64,000 nt of DNA from Tepidiphilus margaritifer DSM 15129 (GTDB lineage: Bacteria > Pseudomonadota > Gammaproteobacteria > Burkholderiales > Rhodocyclaceae): assembly GCF_000425565.1 (NCBI RefSeq), contig NZ_AUDR01000015.1, forward strand, positions 124,001 through 188,000. The letters are read 5' to 3'. Below are positions 50,391-60,795 of this stretch, piece by piece. The notes below the pieces were generated by a model, which did not search any database, was not told where the DNA came from, and saw only the letters and a list, made by a program, of their open reading frames with translations. Every line of letters begins with the position of its first letter. Positions within the stretch are counted from its first letter, which is position 1. Made by a program: the position numbers and the translations under genes.

Positions 50391-51761
50391 ATGCGCCTGT
50401 CTCCCTGGTCGGCCCTGCTGCTCGCCCTGCCGCTGCCCGCGGCGCATGCCCTCGACTTGATGCAAGCCTGGCAGGCAGCGCGCGAGCACGACCCCCGCAT
50501 GGCGATGGCCCAGTCTTCGCTAGAAGCCGGACGCACGCAGCGCGAACAGGCGCGTGCCCTGTGGCGCCCGACGGTGAGCGTGGGCGGCGGCGCGGGGGTG
50601 CGTTCGCTCGAATCCGACACGAAAGGAGCCTACTTCGCCGCCCCCGGTATGACGCCTTCGCGGCACGTCACCTTCAAGACCTCGATCGACAACGGAACCG
50701 CCACCCAGTGGAACGTCACGGCGCGTCAGCCGCTCATCCACGGCGAGCGTTCGGCGCAGAGCGAGCAGCTCACGCTCGGCGCGGACGCCGCCGAAGTCGA
50801 ATGGCAAGGTGCGCGCCAGGAATTGATGCTGCAGGTGGTCGAGAGTTACTTCCAGCTCGTCGTGGCCGAACGCCGGCAAGCGTTGCTGCACCGCCAGCTG
50901 GAGGCGGTGGAACGGGCGCTTGCCGAGGCCAAGGATCGCTATGCCGCCGGCGACCTGCCCATCCTCGACACGCACGAGGCCACCGCCCGCGCCCGCACCC
51001 TGCAGGCGCAGCTCGTGGCCGCCGAGAGCGAACGGGAAGTCGCCCAGGCGGCGCTCGCCGACGCCACGGGTCTGGAGCCGGATGGGCTCGATCCCCTGCC
51101 GCCTTCGGCCAGTGTTTTATCCCCCGAGCCGCTCGAACCGCTGGCGCACTGGCAGGAGGCGGCACTCGCTGCCAATCCCCTGCTACGCCTGGCGCAGGCC
51201 AAGGTCGAGATCGCTCACAAGGAAGTGGAGAAATACCACGCAGCGGCCGATGCCACGGTCGAGCTCGTCGCCCAGGCCGGGCGTGACTACGTGAGCGGCG
51301 ACGGCGACTACGGTTCGTCCAGCGTGAGCCAGACGCAGCACGTGATCGGCGTGCAGGTCAATGTCCCCCTCTACACCGGGGGATACCGCAGCGCCAAGCT
51401 GCAAGAGGCGCTCAAGCTCGAAGATCGTGCCCGGGCCGAGCTCGAATGGATGCGCCAGCAGGTGGGTCAGCAGGTACGTGCCGCCTGGCTTGCCTTGCAG
51501 ACGGCCCATGCGCGCGTGACCGCCCTCGAAGAAGCAGTCACGGCGAGCGAGGCGCGGCGCGATGCCACCCGGCTCGGACACGAGGTGGGCGATCGCACCA
51601 CGCTCGATCTTTTGAACGCCGAGAACGATCTCGACGCGGCACGGCTCGCGCTGCTGCAGGCTCGTACCGAAGTTTTGCAGAACCGGCTGAAGCTGCAGGC
51701 GCTCGCCGGACGACTGGACGAAGAACGGCTCGCGGCGGTCGACGCCGCGCTGCAACGCTGA
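50391..51761 (+). CDS. TolC-like outer membrane efflux protein
   Basis: 456 residues. Signal peptide to about residue 20 (LALPLPAAHALDL), two TolC repeats each with long helices, including ELMLQVVESYFQLVVAERRQ and QVGQQVRAAWLALQTAHARV, and the beta-barrel stretch GVQVNVPLYTGG. Completes the tripartite pump with the two genes upstream. The ATG at 50391 is chosen because CGGAGGA lies 8 nt upstream; an in-frame TTG at 50370 is possible. Confidence 0.92.
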   Translation: MRLSPWSALLLALPLPAAHALDLMQAWQAAREHDPRMAMAQSSLEAGRTQREQARALWRPTVSVGGGAGVRSLESDTKGAYFAAPGMTPSRHVTFKTSIDNGTATQWNVTARQPLIHGERSAQSEQLTLGADAAEVEWQGARQELMLQVVESYFQLVVAERRQALLHRQLEAVERALAEAKDRYAAGDLPILDTHEATARARTLQAQLVAAESEREVAQAALADATGLEPDGLDPLPPSASVLSPEPLEPLAHWQEAALAANPLLRLAQAKVEIAHKEVEKYHAAADATVELVAQAGRDYVSGDGDYGSSSVSQTQHVIGVQVNVPLYTGGYRSAKLQEALKLEDRARAELEWMRQQVGQQVRAAWLALQTAHARVTALEEAVTASEARRDATRLGHEVGDRTTLDLLNAENDLDAARLALLQARTEVLQNRLKLQALAGRLDEERLAAVDAALQR

Positions 51762-53060
<1,299 letters not shown>

Positions 53061-53122
53061 AACGGCCCACAGACGAACACGCCGACCACCTCAGCAAAGC
53101 AGGGTCGGCGTGCAAATGAAGA

Positions 53123-53198
<76 letters not shown>

Positions 53199-53206
53199 GT
53201 AAATTC

Positions 53207-53280
53207 TGGAGGCGCGGGCCGGAATCGAACCGACGTCCAAGGATTTGCAGTCCTCTGCATAACCACTCTGCCACCGCGCC
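53207..53280 (-). tRNA. tRNA-Cys (anticodon GCA)
   Basis: 74 nt with encoded CCA and U73. Acceptor GGCGCGG/CCGCGCC, anticodon loop CTGCAAA, giving GCA. Lies between the two identical tRNA-Gly genes. Confidence 0.97.
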
Positions 53281-53323
53281 GTAGACGCCGATTCCTGACG
53301 GACTCGCGCCCGAAGTAACCGGT

Positions 53324-53399
<76 letters not shown>

Positions 53400-53413
53400 T
53401 CACGAGAAGCGTA

Positions 53414-53443
53414 ATTGTAAATAAACGCCTCACCCTTTGTCAA
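53414..53443 (-). promoter_or_regulatory. Promoter of tRNA Gly-Cys-Gly cluster
   Basis: Minus strand TTGACA (53438-53443), 18 bp, TACAAT (53414-53419). A near-consensus sigma-70 promoter, with the first tRNA starting 14 nt after the -10. Confidence 0.8.
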
Positions 53444-53459
53444 TAGTCAGCCCTGCGAT

Positions 53460-53700
53460 CTGTAAGAGCAGGATAGTAATGCCCACTCTGGGCAAGATGA
53501 AAATGTCCGCATCGGATTGATGGGGGGTTCCGATGGAACGGATCGAGATGAGTGGCAAAGCGCTCAAACGCCCGGAGGGAATCAGCGACATGACCGCCTC
53601 TACTGCCCCCTCCGAGCGAGAGTCGTGCAGCACTTGGAATTTGTCCGACTTTTCCCGACCAAGCGCGATCCCTGAGCTGCGGTTCTTGCTACACTAGGCG
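53460..53700 (+). mobile_element. Probable degraded IS (ISNCY-like) remnant
   Basis: The 342-bp stretch between the tRNAs and lplT has no intact gene. It contains a start MERIEMSGKALKR at 53533 that resembles the N-terminus of ISNCY-type transposases, but the frame runs into unrelated residues and stops after 54 codons. Upstream, GGGCAAGATGAAAATGTCCG resembles the ends of such elements, and a second TGTCCG occurs at about 53643. No convincing inverted repeat pair was found, so boundaries are approximate. Confidence 0.4.
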
Positions 53701-53741
53701 GTATCCGCATCCTACGCAGTCGCACGAGGAGCGCCGTTCCG

Positions 53742-54992
53742 ATGCCCCGCGGTTTCTATTTCATCATGGCCGCGCAATTTTTTTCCGCGCTGGCCGACAA
53801 TGCCCTACTGATCGTCGCGATGGGAATCCTGCGCCAACTCGAGGCGCCGCCCGAATACGAGCCGCTCCTCAAGCTCTTCTTTACCCTCTCCTACGTGTTG
53901 CTCGCCGCCTTCGTGGGCGCATTCGCCGACTCCATGCCGAAGTGGCGCGTGATGCTCATCACCAACACGATCAAGATCGTCGGCTGCCTGCTGATCGTCT
54001 TCGGCGTGCACCCCCTGCTAGGCTATGCCATCGTCGGCGTGGGGGCGGCGGCCTACTCGCCGGCCAAATACGGCATCCTCACCGAATATCTGCCGCATCG
54101 CCTGCTGGTGGTGGCCAATGGCTGGATCGAGGGGCTCACGGTCGGGGCGATCATCCTGGGGACGCTGCTGGGCGGTGCCCTCGTCGCTCCGGGCCTGGTT
54201 GCCCGGTTCGACGCCTGGTTCCCGTGGTTGCACAACGGCCTGTGGGTCTCTCTGCTCGTGGTCGTGCTGGTCTATGGGGCCGCGGCGCTGTGTAACCTCT
54301 ACGTGCCCGACACCGGGGTGGCGCACGTGCCGCTCAAGAAGAATCCTTTGTATCTCCTGCATGAATTCGGCCATTACTTCCTGCTGCTGTGGCGCGACAA
54401 GCTGGGGCAGATCTCTCTGGCGGTGACCACACTCTTCTGGGGAGCAGGGGCAACCTTGCAGTTCATCGTGCTCAAATGGGCAGAGGTGAATCTCGGCCTG
54501 CCGCTCTCGCAGGCGTCGATGCTGCAAGGGGTGGTGGCCGTGGGCATCGCGGCGGGGGCGGTCGCGGCGGCCAAATGGGTGGCGCTACGCGACGCCCCGC
54601 GGGTGATTCCCCTGGGAATCGTGATGGGATTCGCAGCGATCGGCATGATCTTCGTGCATTCGCTCGCCTTGGCAGCGGTCCTCATGATCGCCATCGGGGC
54701 GCTCGCCGGCTTTTTCGTGGTGCCGATGAACGCGATGCTGCAACACCGCGGCCATGTCCTCATGGGCGCGGGGCATTCGATCGCGGTGCAAAATTTCAAC
54801 GAGAACCTCGCCATCCTGGTGATGACCGGCCTCTACGCGTTGCTTTTGCGCTACGATTTGCCGGTCCACCAAGTGATCACGCTCTTCGGGCTCTTCGTGG
54901 CCGGAACGATGATTGCCATCTGGGCGTGGCATCGCGCCAACCAGCGCCGTATCGATTCGCTCCACTTGCTGGAGATGGTCGAGCGGCATTGA
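53742..54992 (+). CDS. lplT: Lysophospholipid transporter LplT
   Basis: 416-residue MFS permease. Family starts as here: FYFIMAAQFFSALADNALLI, GAFADSMPKWRVMLITN, AYSPAKYGILTEYLPHRLLV ANGWIEGLTVG; twelve membrane segments expected. LplT flips lysophospholipids across the inner membrane for reacylation by Aas. In enterobacteria lplT is paired with aas; here no acyltransferase gene is adjacent. Confidence 0.92.
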   Translation: MPRGFYFIMAAQFFSALADNALLIVAMGILRQLEAPPEYEPLLKLFFTLSYVLLAAFVGAFADSMPKWRVMLITNTIKIVGCLLIVFGVHPLLGYAIVGVGAAAYSPAKYGILTEYLPHRLLVVANGWIEGLTVGAIILGTLLGGALVAPGLVARFDAWFPWLHNGLWVSLLVVVLVYGAAALCNLYVPDTGVAHVPLKKNPLYLLHEFGHYFLLLWRDKLGQISLAVTTLFWGAGATLQFIVLKWAEVNLGLPLSQASMLQGVVAVGIAAGAVAAAKWVALRDAPRVIPLGIVMGFAAIGMIFVHSLALAAVLMIAIGALAGFFVVPMNAMLQHRGHVLMGAGHSIAVQNFNENLAILVMTGLYALLLRYDLPVHQVITLFGLFVAGTMIAIWAWHRANQRRIDSLHLLEMVERH

Positions 54993-55011
54993 GGCGCGGC
55001 GCCCTGCCCCG

Positions 55012-56346
55012 TCAGCGAAACGCGAAGAGCTCGCGATGGAAGCGCCGGCGCACGTCGAAGCCCTGAGCGGCGAAGTCGCGCAGTAGCGCTTCACCAAACC
55101 CCTCGGGGCCGCAAAACCATAGGCTCGCTTCGCGCCATTGCGGCACGGCGGCGCGGATGCGCTCGCCCGTTAGCCGCCCGTCGCGCTGCGGCCAGACGAG
55201 ATGCAGCCTCACCCCCGCCTCCGTGGCAAGTGACTGCAGCCGCGCCTCGACAGCCTCGTCTGGCGCCGACAGCGAATGGAAGTAATCGACCGGGCAGGAA
55301 GGCGAATCGCGCAGCGCTTTCTGCTGCAGCGCGGCGAGAAACGGCGTCACGCCCACGCCGCCGCTCACCCAGATCTGGCGCGGCGCTTCGTCGTCGAAGG
55401 TAAAACCGCCGTAAGGTCCCTCGAGGCGCACCTCCTGGCCCGGCCGCAACCGTTGCGGCAAACTGCGGGTGAAATCTCCCAGCGCCTTGACGACGAAAGT
55501 GAGTCGCGGCGAGCGCTCGTCCCAGGCGCTGGCGATGGTAAACGGATGAGCCTTTTCCTGCGGATCGAGCGTGAGAAAGGCGAACTGTCCAGCCGCGTGC
55601 CCCGGCCAGTGCTGCGGCGCCACGGTGAGCGCGATCGCCCCTACGCCCGGTAGCGGCTCCACCGTTTCCAACCGCCCGGGGACGCGCCGCGCGGCGCCAA
55701 TGCGTCCGGCGAGCGAGACGGCGGCGGCAAAGACTCCGGCAGCGATCTCCAGGGCGAGCAGCGCCCCCAGCGGCGTGCCCCAGTAGGAGAACTTCACGAG
55801 CACGAGGGCGTGGAAGGCGAAGACGAGGAAAAGTAGCGGGATCACGCGGTGCAATTTGGCGAAGACGTGATACGGCACGCGGCGCAACAGCGCGATCAGC
55901 AGAAGCGGCACGGCGGCGTAGAAGGCCCATTCACCCAGGGTCTCGGCCAGACCCCGCACGGCGCGAAACGCCGCCTCGATCGCATTGCTCGGCTCCGGCC
56001 GCGGCCCGCGCGGCGGGCGGGTGATCCAGCCCAGCTGCACCGCCCACTTCGGTCCCTTGACCCACAACCAATGGGTGAGGGCGAAGACGAGCGCTCCGAT
56101 GCCCAGCCACTTGTGCAGACGGTAGGTCTTGTCCAGCCCGCCGAAAAGGCGTTCGACGGGGCGAAGGCGCAGGGCGAGCACCATGGCCGCACTCATGCAG
56201 CCGAAAGCGAGCACACCGCTCAACTGCGTCATCACCTCGCGCCAGGCGAAGAGCGTGCCCGCTTCGTAGAATCTCGGCTCGGCCGCCAGCCACAGCAACG
56301 CGGAGCCGAGCAGCAGGGTCCACAATCCGTAGCGCATTCGATTCAT
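55012..56346 (-). CDS. Membrane ferric-reductase-like / ferredoxin reductase family flavoprotein
   Basis: 444 residues. The N-terminal half has six hydrophobic segments with paired His typical of a ferric reductase-like haem domain (YRLHKWLGIGALVFALTHWL and FAKLHRVIPLLFLVFAFHAL). The C-terminal half is an FAD/NAD(P) module: AHPFTIAS (FAD), LEGPYGGFTF, WVSGGVGVTPFLAAL and LWFCGPEGFGEAL. It should move electrons from NAD(P)H through FAD to haem across the membrane; the acceptor is unknown. ATG 56346 has GGAGG 6 nt upstream. Convergent with lplT. Confidence 0.87.
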   Translation of the reverse strand: MNRMRYGLWTLLLGSALLWLAAEPRFYEAGTLFAWREVMTQLSGVLAFGCMSAAMVLALRLRPVERLFGGLDKTYRLHKWLGIGALVFALTHWLWVKGPKWAVQLGWITRPPRGPRPEPSNAIEAAFRAVRGLAETLGEWAFYAAVPLLLIALLRRVPYHVFAKLHRVIPLLFLVFAFHALVLVKFSYWGTPLGALLALEIAAGVFAAAVSLAGRIGAARRVPGRLETVEPLPGVGAIALTVAPQHWPGHAAGQFAFLTLDPQEKAHPFTIASAWDERSPRLTFVVKALGDFTRSLPQRLRPGQEVRLEGPYGGFTFDDEAPRQIWVSGGVGVTPFLAALQQKALRDSPSCPVDYFHSLSAPDEAVEARLQSLATEAGVRLHLVWPQRDGRLTGERIRAAVPQWREASLWFCGPEGFGEALLRDFAAQGFDVRRRFHRELFAFR

Positions 56347-56465
56347 TGCATACCTCCACAAGAAATGTTTATCCTCTTGGCATCCTCATAGGATAACCGC
56401 CAGGAAAGGAGGAAGGCTTAACCCGGAATGAACGCCGTGTAACGAAAACGCTCGACGTACTACCC

Positions 56466-57383
56466 CTACCCTTCAGCAAGCGCCCGGGCCCGGCATAGGT
56501 CCTCCCAGGCTTTGGCCTTGTCGGCGGGGTTGCGCAAGAGGTAGGCGGGATGATAGGTGACCACGACGGGGATGTCGCCGTAGCGAAAGATTTGGCCCCG
56601 CGCCTGGGCGATCTTGATCTCTTCACCGAGAAGGGCGAGCGCCGCCGGCCGCCCCAAGGCCACCAAGACCTTCGGGCGCACGAGTTCGATCTGGCGGAAA
56701 AGGAAGGGCGCGCAGGCGGCGATCTCCTCGGGCGTGGGGGTACGGTTGTCCGGCGGGCGGCACTTCACCGCGTTGGCGATATAGACCCGGGTGCGATCCA
56801 GCCCCAGGGCGAAGAGCATGGCGTCGAGCAGTTTCCCCGCGGGGCCGACGAAAGGCTCGCCGCGCCGATCTTCCTCGCGCCCCGGCCCTTCGCCCACGAA
56901 CATCCAGCGCGCCTGACGGTTGCCCACGCCGGGCACCGCCTGGGTGCGCGTACGGTGCAGCGGACAGGCGGTACAGGCGCGGATCTCCGCTTCCAGCGCC
57001 TCCCAGTCGAGCGTGGCGATGCGTGCAGCGCGCTCCGGGTCGACGGTCCGCGCCGAAGCGCTGGCGCTAGGAGCGCTCGGGGCGGAAACGGGGGGGTGGT
57101 CTGGACGCCGCCCGACGGGGCTGGAGGAAAGCCGGGGCGGCTGAACCCTGGGGCGTTCCCTGGCTGGCGCGGGCGATGCCGCTGCGGCCGTGGCGGGTTT
57201 CTGCAGTGGCGTATCGAGTGCCTGGTCGGTCGGGGCCGCGACGGCAGAGGATTCTCGGTGTGCGCCCTTGGCCTCACCTTCCTCGCCGGCCGCTTGCAAG
57301 CGGGTACGCAGGCGCCACAGCGGCGTCAGACCCATTTCCTCGAGTCGGGCAAAGCGCTCCTTTTCGTCGACCGGCGCATTCAT
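56466..57383 (-). CDS. Uracil-DNA glycosylase, iron-sulfur family 4/5
   Basis: 305 residues. Removes uracil from DNA. A Pro/Ala/Ser-rich linker (about 45-115) joins an N-terminal segment to the catalytic domain with RACTACPLHRTRTQAVPG (4Fe-4S Cys), MFVGEGPGREEDRRGEPFVG, KCRPPDNRTPTPEEIAAC (further Cys) and TYHPAYLLRN. Its ATG overlaps the rimI stop (ATGA). The linked order tsaB-rimI-udg is common in betaproteobacteria. Confidence 0.93.
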   Translation of the reverse strand: MNAPVDEKERFARLEEMGLTPLWRLRTRLQAAGEEGEAKGAHRESSAVAAPTDQALDTPLQKPATAAAASPAPARERPRVQPPRLSSSPVGRRPDHPPVSAPSAPSASASARTVDPERAARIATLDWEALEAEIRACTACPLHRTRTQAVPGVGNRQARWMFVGEGPGREEDRRGEPFVGPAGKLLDAMLFALGLDRTRVYIANAVKCRPPDNRTPTPEEIAACAPFLFRQIELVRPKVLVALGRPAALALLGEEIKIAQARGQIFRYGDIPVVVTYHPAYLLRNPADKAKAWEDLCRARALAEG

Positions 57384-57862
57384 CGAACGAGTTCCCGCTG
57401 CATCACCAGCGCGTCTTCCCTCGCCCCCTCGCGGGTGGCGTAATAGCCGCGCCGCCGGGCGACGATGGCAAAACCGCTGCGCTGATAGAGGGCGATCGCC
57501 GCCTGGTTGGAGACGCGCACTTCCAGCCAGACCGTGGTCGCGCCGCGTTCGCGCGCCTCTTCGAGCGCGGCCTCCAGCATCTCCCGCCCCAGTCCCCGGC
57601 CGCGATGAGGCGGGTCGATCGCCAGGTTCAAGATCTCGGCTTCACCCGCAGCGAGCAGCAGAATGAGAAAACCGACCGGTTCGGCCACCGCGGTCGCGGG
57701 ATCCTCCCCGGACAGCACTTCCGCCACCCAGCAGGCGTAGCCGGCGGTGAGCGCCTCGCGAAAACTCTTTTCGCTCCAAGGAGTTTCCTGCGCGGTGCGC
57801 TCGAGCGCCGTTACCCACGGCAGGTCGTCCTCCCGCATGGCACGCAGGCGCAGCCAGTTCAC
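57380..57862 (-). CDS. rimI: Ribosomal protein S18 alanine N-acetyltransferase
   Basis: GNAT acetyltransferase of about 160 residues. AEILNLAIDPPHRGRGLG contains the acetyl-CoA-binding R/QxxGxG/A motif, followed by LEVRVSNQAAIALYQRSGF and RRRGYYATREGAREDALVM, typical of RimI. The GTG at 57862 is preferred because it overlaps the tsaB stop codon (GTGA); an ATG eight codons later is possible. Confidence 0.9.
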   Translation of the reverse strand: MNWLRLRAMREDDLPWVTALERTAQETPWSEKSFREALTAGYACWVAEVLSGEDPATAVAEPVGFLILLLAAGEAEILNLAIDPPHRGRGLGREMLEAALEEARERGATTVWLEVRVSNQAAIALYQRSGFAIVARRRGYYATREGAREDALVMQRELVR

Positions 57863-58566
57863 GGCACCTGCATCCTGCGCTGGCGCAAGGCGGCCTGCTC
57901 CTCGGCCGTGAGCGCCACTTTGTCGCGTACATAGTAGGGCGTGGCCTCCCATGGCGGGACCGTCCGCCCCTCGGCGAACGCGCGCCGCGCGAGCTGCAGG
58001 AGGTCGCGGGCTTGGACCGTGGCATCGAGCATGACTTCGAGCGCGCCGGAACGGATGGGCTCCGGTAGCCTTGGCCACAGCGGCTCCATCCCTTGGCCGA
58101 TGACGTACCACGGGCCATCCGCCGGAGGCAGAGGAATCTCCTCCGGCGCATCCACGCCTGCCTCGGTGAGCGATTCGAGGCGCCCCCCGGAGCAATGAAA
58201 CCAAGCATGATAGCATTGCCCCATGCGGGCGTCGGCGAGCGCCAGCACCGTTGCCTCGCCCGCCTGCGCCGCCAGCGCTTCGAGCGTACCGACGGGCACG
58301 AGCGGCAGCGACCACGGCATGGCGAGCCCTTGCGCTACGGCACAGGCGAGCCGCAGCCCGGTAAAAGCCCCCGGACCGGCGCCAAATGCGATGGCGGAGA
58401 GCTGCCCCACGCCGAGCCCTGCTTCGGCGAGCACGCCGTCAATCGCGGGCAAGAGGTGTTCGGCGTGGCGGGCGTAACCCTGCAGACGGCGCTCCCAGAC
58501 GGTATCGCCGCGCTGTACCGCCACGGAGGCGATTTCGCCGGAGGTTTCGATCGCGAGCAGATCCAT
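57859..58566 (-). CDS. tsaB: tRNA threonylcarbamoyladenosine synthesis protein TsaB
   Basis: 235 residues. Partner of TsaD and TsaE in forming t6A at position 37 of ANN-decoding tRNAs. Family stretches: LLAIETSGEIASVAVQRGD, RHAEHLLPAIDGVLAEAGL, FGAGPGAFTGLRLACAVAQG. First gene of the tsaB-rimI-udg operon, divergent from the response regulator. Confidence 0.95.
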   Translation of the reverse strand: MDLLAIETSGEIASVAVQRGDTVWERRLQGYARHAEHLLPAIDGVLAEAGLGVGQLSAIAFGAGPGAFTGLRLACAVAQGLAMPWSLPLVPVGTLEALAAQAGEATVLALADARMGQCYHAWFHCSGGRLESLTEAGVDAPEEIPLPPADGPWYVIGQGMEPLWPRLPEPIRSGALEVMLDATVQARDLLQLARRAFAEGRTVPPWEATPYYVRDKVALTAEEQAALRQRRMQVP

Positions 58567-58663
58567 GCCGGCATTTTACCGCCGGGCTGGGATTTTTCGC
58601 GCGTGATCTGCGACAATTCCACCGAACGCCGTTGACGTTTTTCCAGCCGGGGAGGATCGCACC

Positions 58664-59407
58664 ATGAATGAGATCGGCCGTTGCCGCGTCCTGCTCGTCG
58701 ATGACGACGCCCGCCTGCGCGAGCTGCTCACGCGCTTTCTGCAAACCCAGGGTTTTCCCGTCAAGGCCGTGGCTGACGGGGCGGCCATGGAGCGAGCGTT
58801 GGAGCGCGAGCATTTCGACATGGTCATTCTCGACCTGATGCTGCCGGGCGAAGATGGGCTCACGCTGTTGCGCCGTCTGCGCCAGCGCGAGGCACCGCTC
58901 GGGGTCATCATGCTCACCGCCAAGGGTGACGAGGAAGACCGTATCCGCGGGCTGGAGCTGGGCGCGGACGATTATTTGCCCAAGCCCTTCAACCCGCGCG
59001 AACTGGTGGCGCGCATCCACGCCGTGATGCGCCGCCGCCCGCGCGAACCGCTCGGCGCCCCGGCGCCCCAAGGGGGTACGGTAGTTTTCGGCGACAACGT
59101 GCTCGACCTCACCACGCGCCGCCTGACGCGCCACGGCGAGGAAATTCCGCTCACTACCGGCGAATTCGCCGTCCTGCGCGTGCTCGCCGAACATCCCAAC
59201 CAGCCCATGACCCGCGACAAGCTCATGGAGCTCGCTCGTGGCCGGGAACATGGCCCCTTCGATCGCGCCATCGACGTGCAGATCAGCCGCCTGCGCCGCC
59301 TCGTCGAACCCGATCCGAGCAAACCGCGCTACATCCAGACCGTGTGGGGCGTGGGCTACGTCTTCGTCCCCGATGCGCCTGCCGAGGAGCCTGAATCCTC
59401 GCCATGA
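58664..59407 (+). CDS. ompR: OmpR-family response regulator
   Basis: 247 residues. Receiver domain with acidic pocket LLVDDDARLREL, phospho-acceptor Asp in VILDLMLPGEDGL, the Thr/Lys switch residues MLTAKGD and PKPFNPRELVARI. C-terminal winged helix with DVQISRLRRLVEPDPSKPRYIQTVWGVGYVF. Sequence is closest to OmpR itself. Coupled to the kinase by ATGA overlap. The regulated genes are not evident here. Confidence 0.92.
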   Translation: MNEIGRCRVLLVDDDARLRELLTRFLQTQGFPVKAVADGAAMERALEREHFDMVILDLMLPGEDGLTLLRRLRQREAPLGVIMLTAKGDEEDRIRGLELGADDYLPKPFNPRELVARIHAVMRRRPREPLGAPAPQGGTVVFGDNVLDLTTRRLTRHGEEIPLTTGEFAVLRVLAEHPNQPMTRDKLMELARGREHGPFDRAIDVQISRLRRLVEPDPSKPRYIQTVWGVGYVFVPDAPAEEPESSP

Positions 59408-60795
59408 GCGAGTCGCGTGAACAAGGGCTACGGGCACTGCTGTGCCGGGTGAGCCTCTTCTGGCAGCTTTTCGTCTCGATCACCGCGCTGCTCCTTGCCG
59501 CCGCCACCAGCTGGTGGTGGCTGTCCTGGCAGATCGAGACGGAACAGCGTGCCCGCGACAATGCCCGGCTGATCGCCTCGGTGATCAACCTGACGCGCTC
59601 GGCGCTGCGCCACACTCCGCAGCGTTTCCAGGGCGACTTGATGATCGATTGGGTCACGCTCGAGGGGATTGCCGTCTACCCGGCCGATTTCGGCGACGAA
59701 GTCGAGCCGCTGCCCGACGACGACCCCGATCGCGCCCTGCAGGAGGAACTGCGCCGACTGCTCGGCCCCTCCACCCAGGTAGGCAAGAGCTGGCGCGACC
59801 AGCCCGGACTGTGGGTATATTTCCGCCTCTCGCCGGACGATCCGCGCGGCTACTGGCTGCGTTTTCCCCCCGAACGCATCCCCCGTCCCGACCCTTGGCA
59901 ATGGATGATGCTCGCCGGGGTCATCCTCGTGCTGGCGCTCTTCGGCGCCTTCGTCATCGCCCGCTGGATCAGCGGCCCGCTGCGCGTGCTGCGCCGCGCC
60001 GCCGAGACGGTGGCCGCCGGCGGCCAACCGACGCTCCTGCCCATGCCCGCCTCGGCCGAGCTCGCCCAGCTGGTGCTCGCCTTCAACACCATGGTCGAGC
60101 GGCTGCGGCTCAATGAAACCGAGCGGGCGCTCATCCTCGCCGGCGTATCGCACGACGTGCGCACTCCCCTCACGCGCTTGCGGCTCGCCCTGGCGATGCT
60201 CGCCATCGACGAGCACGAAGCCCGGGCGTTGGAGGCCGACCTCGACGACATCGATCGCATCGTCGGCCAATTCCTCGACTATGCCAAGGTGGACGCGCTC
60301 GCCGCCGACGAAACCTTCGAGCTCAATGCCCTCGTCGAAGAAGTCGTGGCCAAGGAACGTTTGCGCGGCACGCCCATCGAATGGAACAGCGACGCGCCCC
60401 GCATCTTCGTGCGCGCCAATCGCGCGGCCTTGCGCCGGGTGCTGGTCAACCTCATCGACAACGCGAAGAAATATGCCGGGACCGAACGCCCCATCGAGAT
60501 TCTGCTCGGCGAGGATGCAGCCGCCCCCACCCTTACGGTGGCCGACCGCGGCCCCGGCATTCCCGAAGACCAGCTCGAGCGGGTACTCGCCCCTTTTGCC
60601 CGCACCGAATCGGCCATGCGCAGCGGCGTGACCGGCTCCGGCTTGGGGCTAGCCATCGTACAACGTACCGTCAAGGCGCTCGGCGGCCGTCTCCGGCTGG
60701 CCAACCGCGACGGCGGCGGGCTCGCCGTGACCCTCGAACTGCCGCCCGCACCGCCTCCCCTTCCCGCACCCACCCCTTCGCAGGACGCTTCATGA
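59404..60795 (+). CDS. envZ: EnvZ-like osmosensor histidine kinase
   Basis: 463 residues. Two membrane segments (LFWQLFVSITALLLAAATSW and MMLAGVILVLALFGAFVIAR) bracket a periplasmic domain, then HAMP, HisKA with the phosphorylated His in AGVSHDVRTPLTRLRLAL, and HATPase with NLIDNAKKYA, ADRGPGIPED and GSGLGLAIVQRTV. Partner of the OmpR-type regulator upstream. Confidence 0.92.
   Translation: MSESREQGLRALLCRVSLFWQLFVSITALLLAAATSWWWLSWQIETEQRARDNARLIASVINLTRSALRHTPQRFQGDLMIDWVTLEGIAVYPADFGDEVEPLPDDDPDRALQEELRRLLGPSTQVGKSWRDQPGLWVYFRLSPDDPRGYWLRFPPERIPRPDPWQWMMLAGVILVLALFGAFVIARWISGPLRVLRRAAETVAAGGQPTLLPMPASAELAQLVLAFNTMVERLRLNETERALILAGVSHDVRTPLTRLRLALAMLAIDEHEARALEADLDDIDRIVGQFLDYAKVDALAADETFELNALVEEVVAKERLRGTPIEWNSDAPRIFVRANRAALRRVLVNLIDNAKKYAGTERPIEILLGEDAAAPTLTVADRGPGIPEDQLERVLAPFARTESAMRSGVTGSGLGLAIVQRTVKALGGRLRLANRDGGGLAVTLELPPAPPPLPAPTPSQDAS

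Noticed and set aside
53533-53697. 54-codon frame starting MERIEMSGKALKR as a real small gene
   Set aside because: Only the first dozen residues resemble a transposase start; the remainder looks like random translation, so it is treated as part of an IS remnant.
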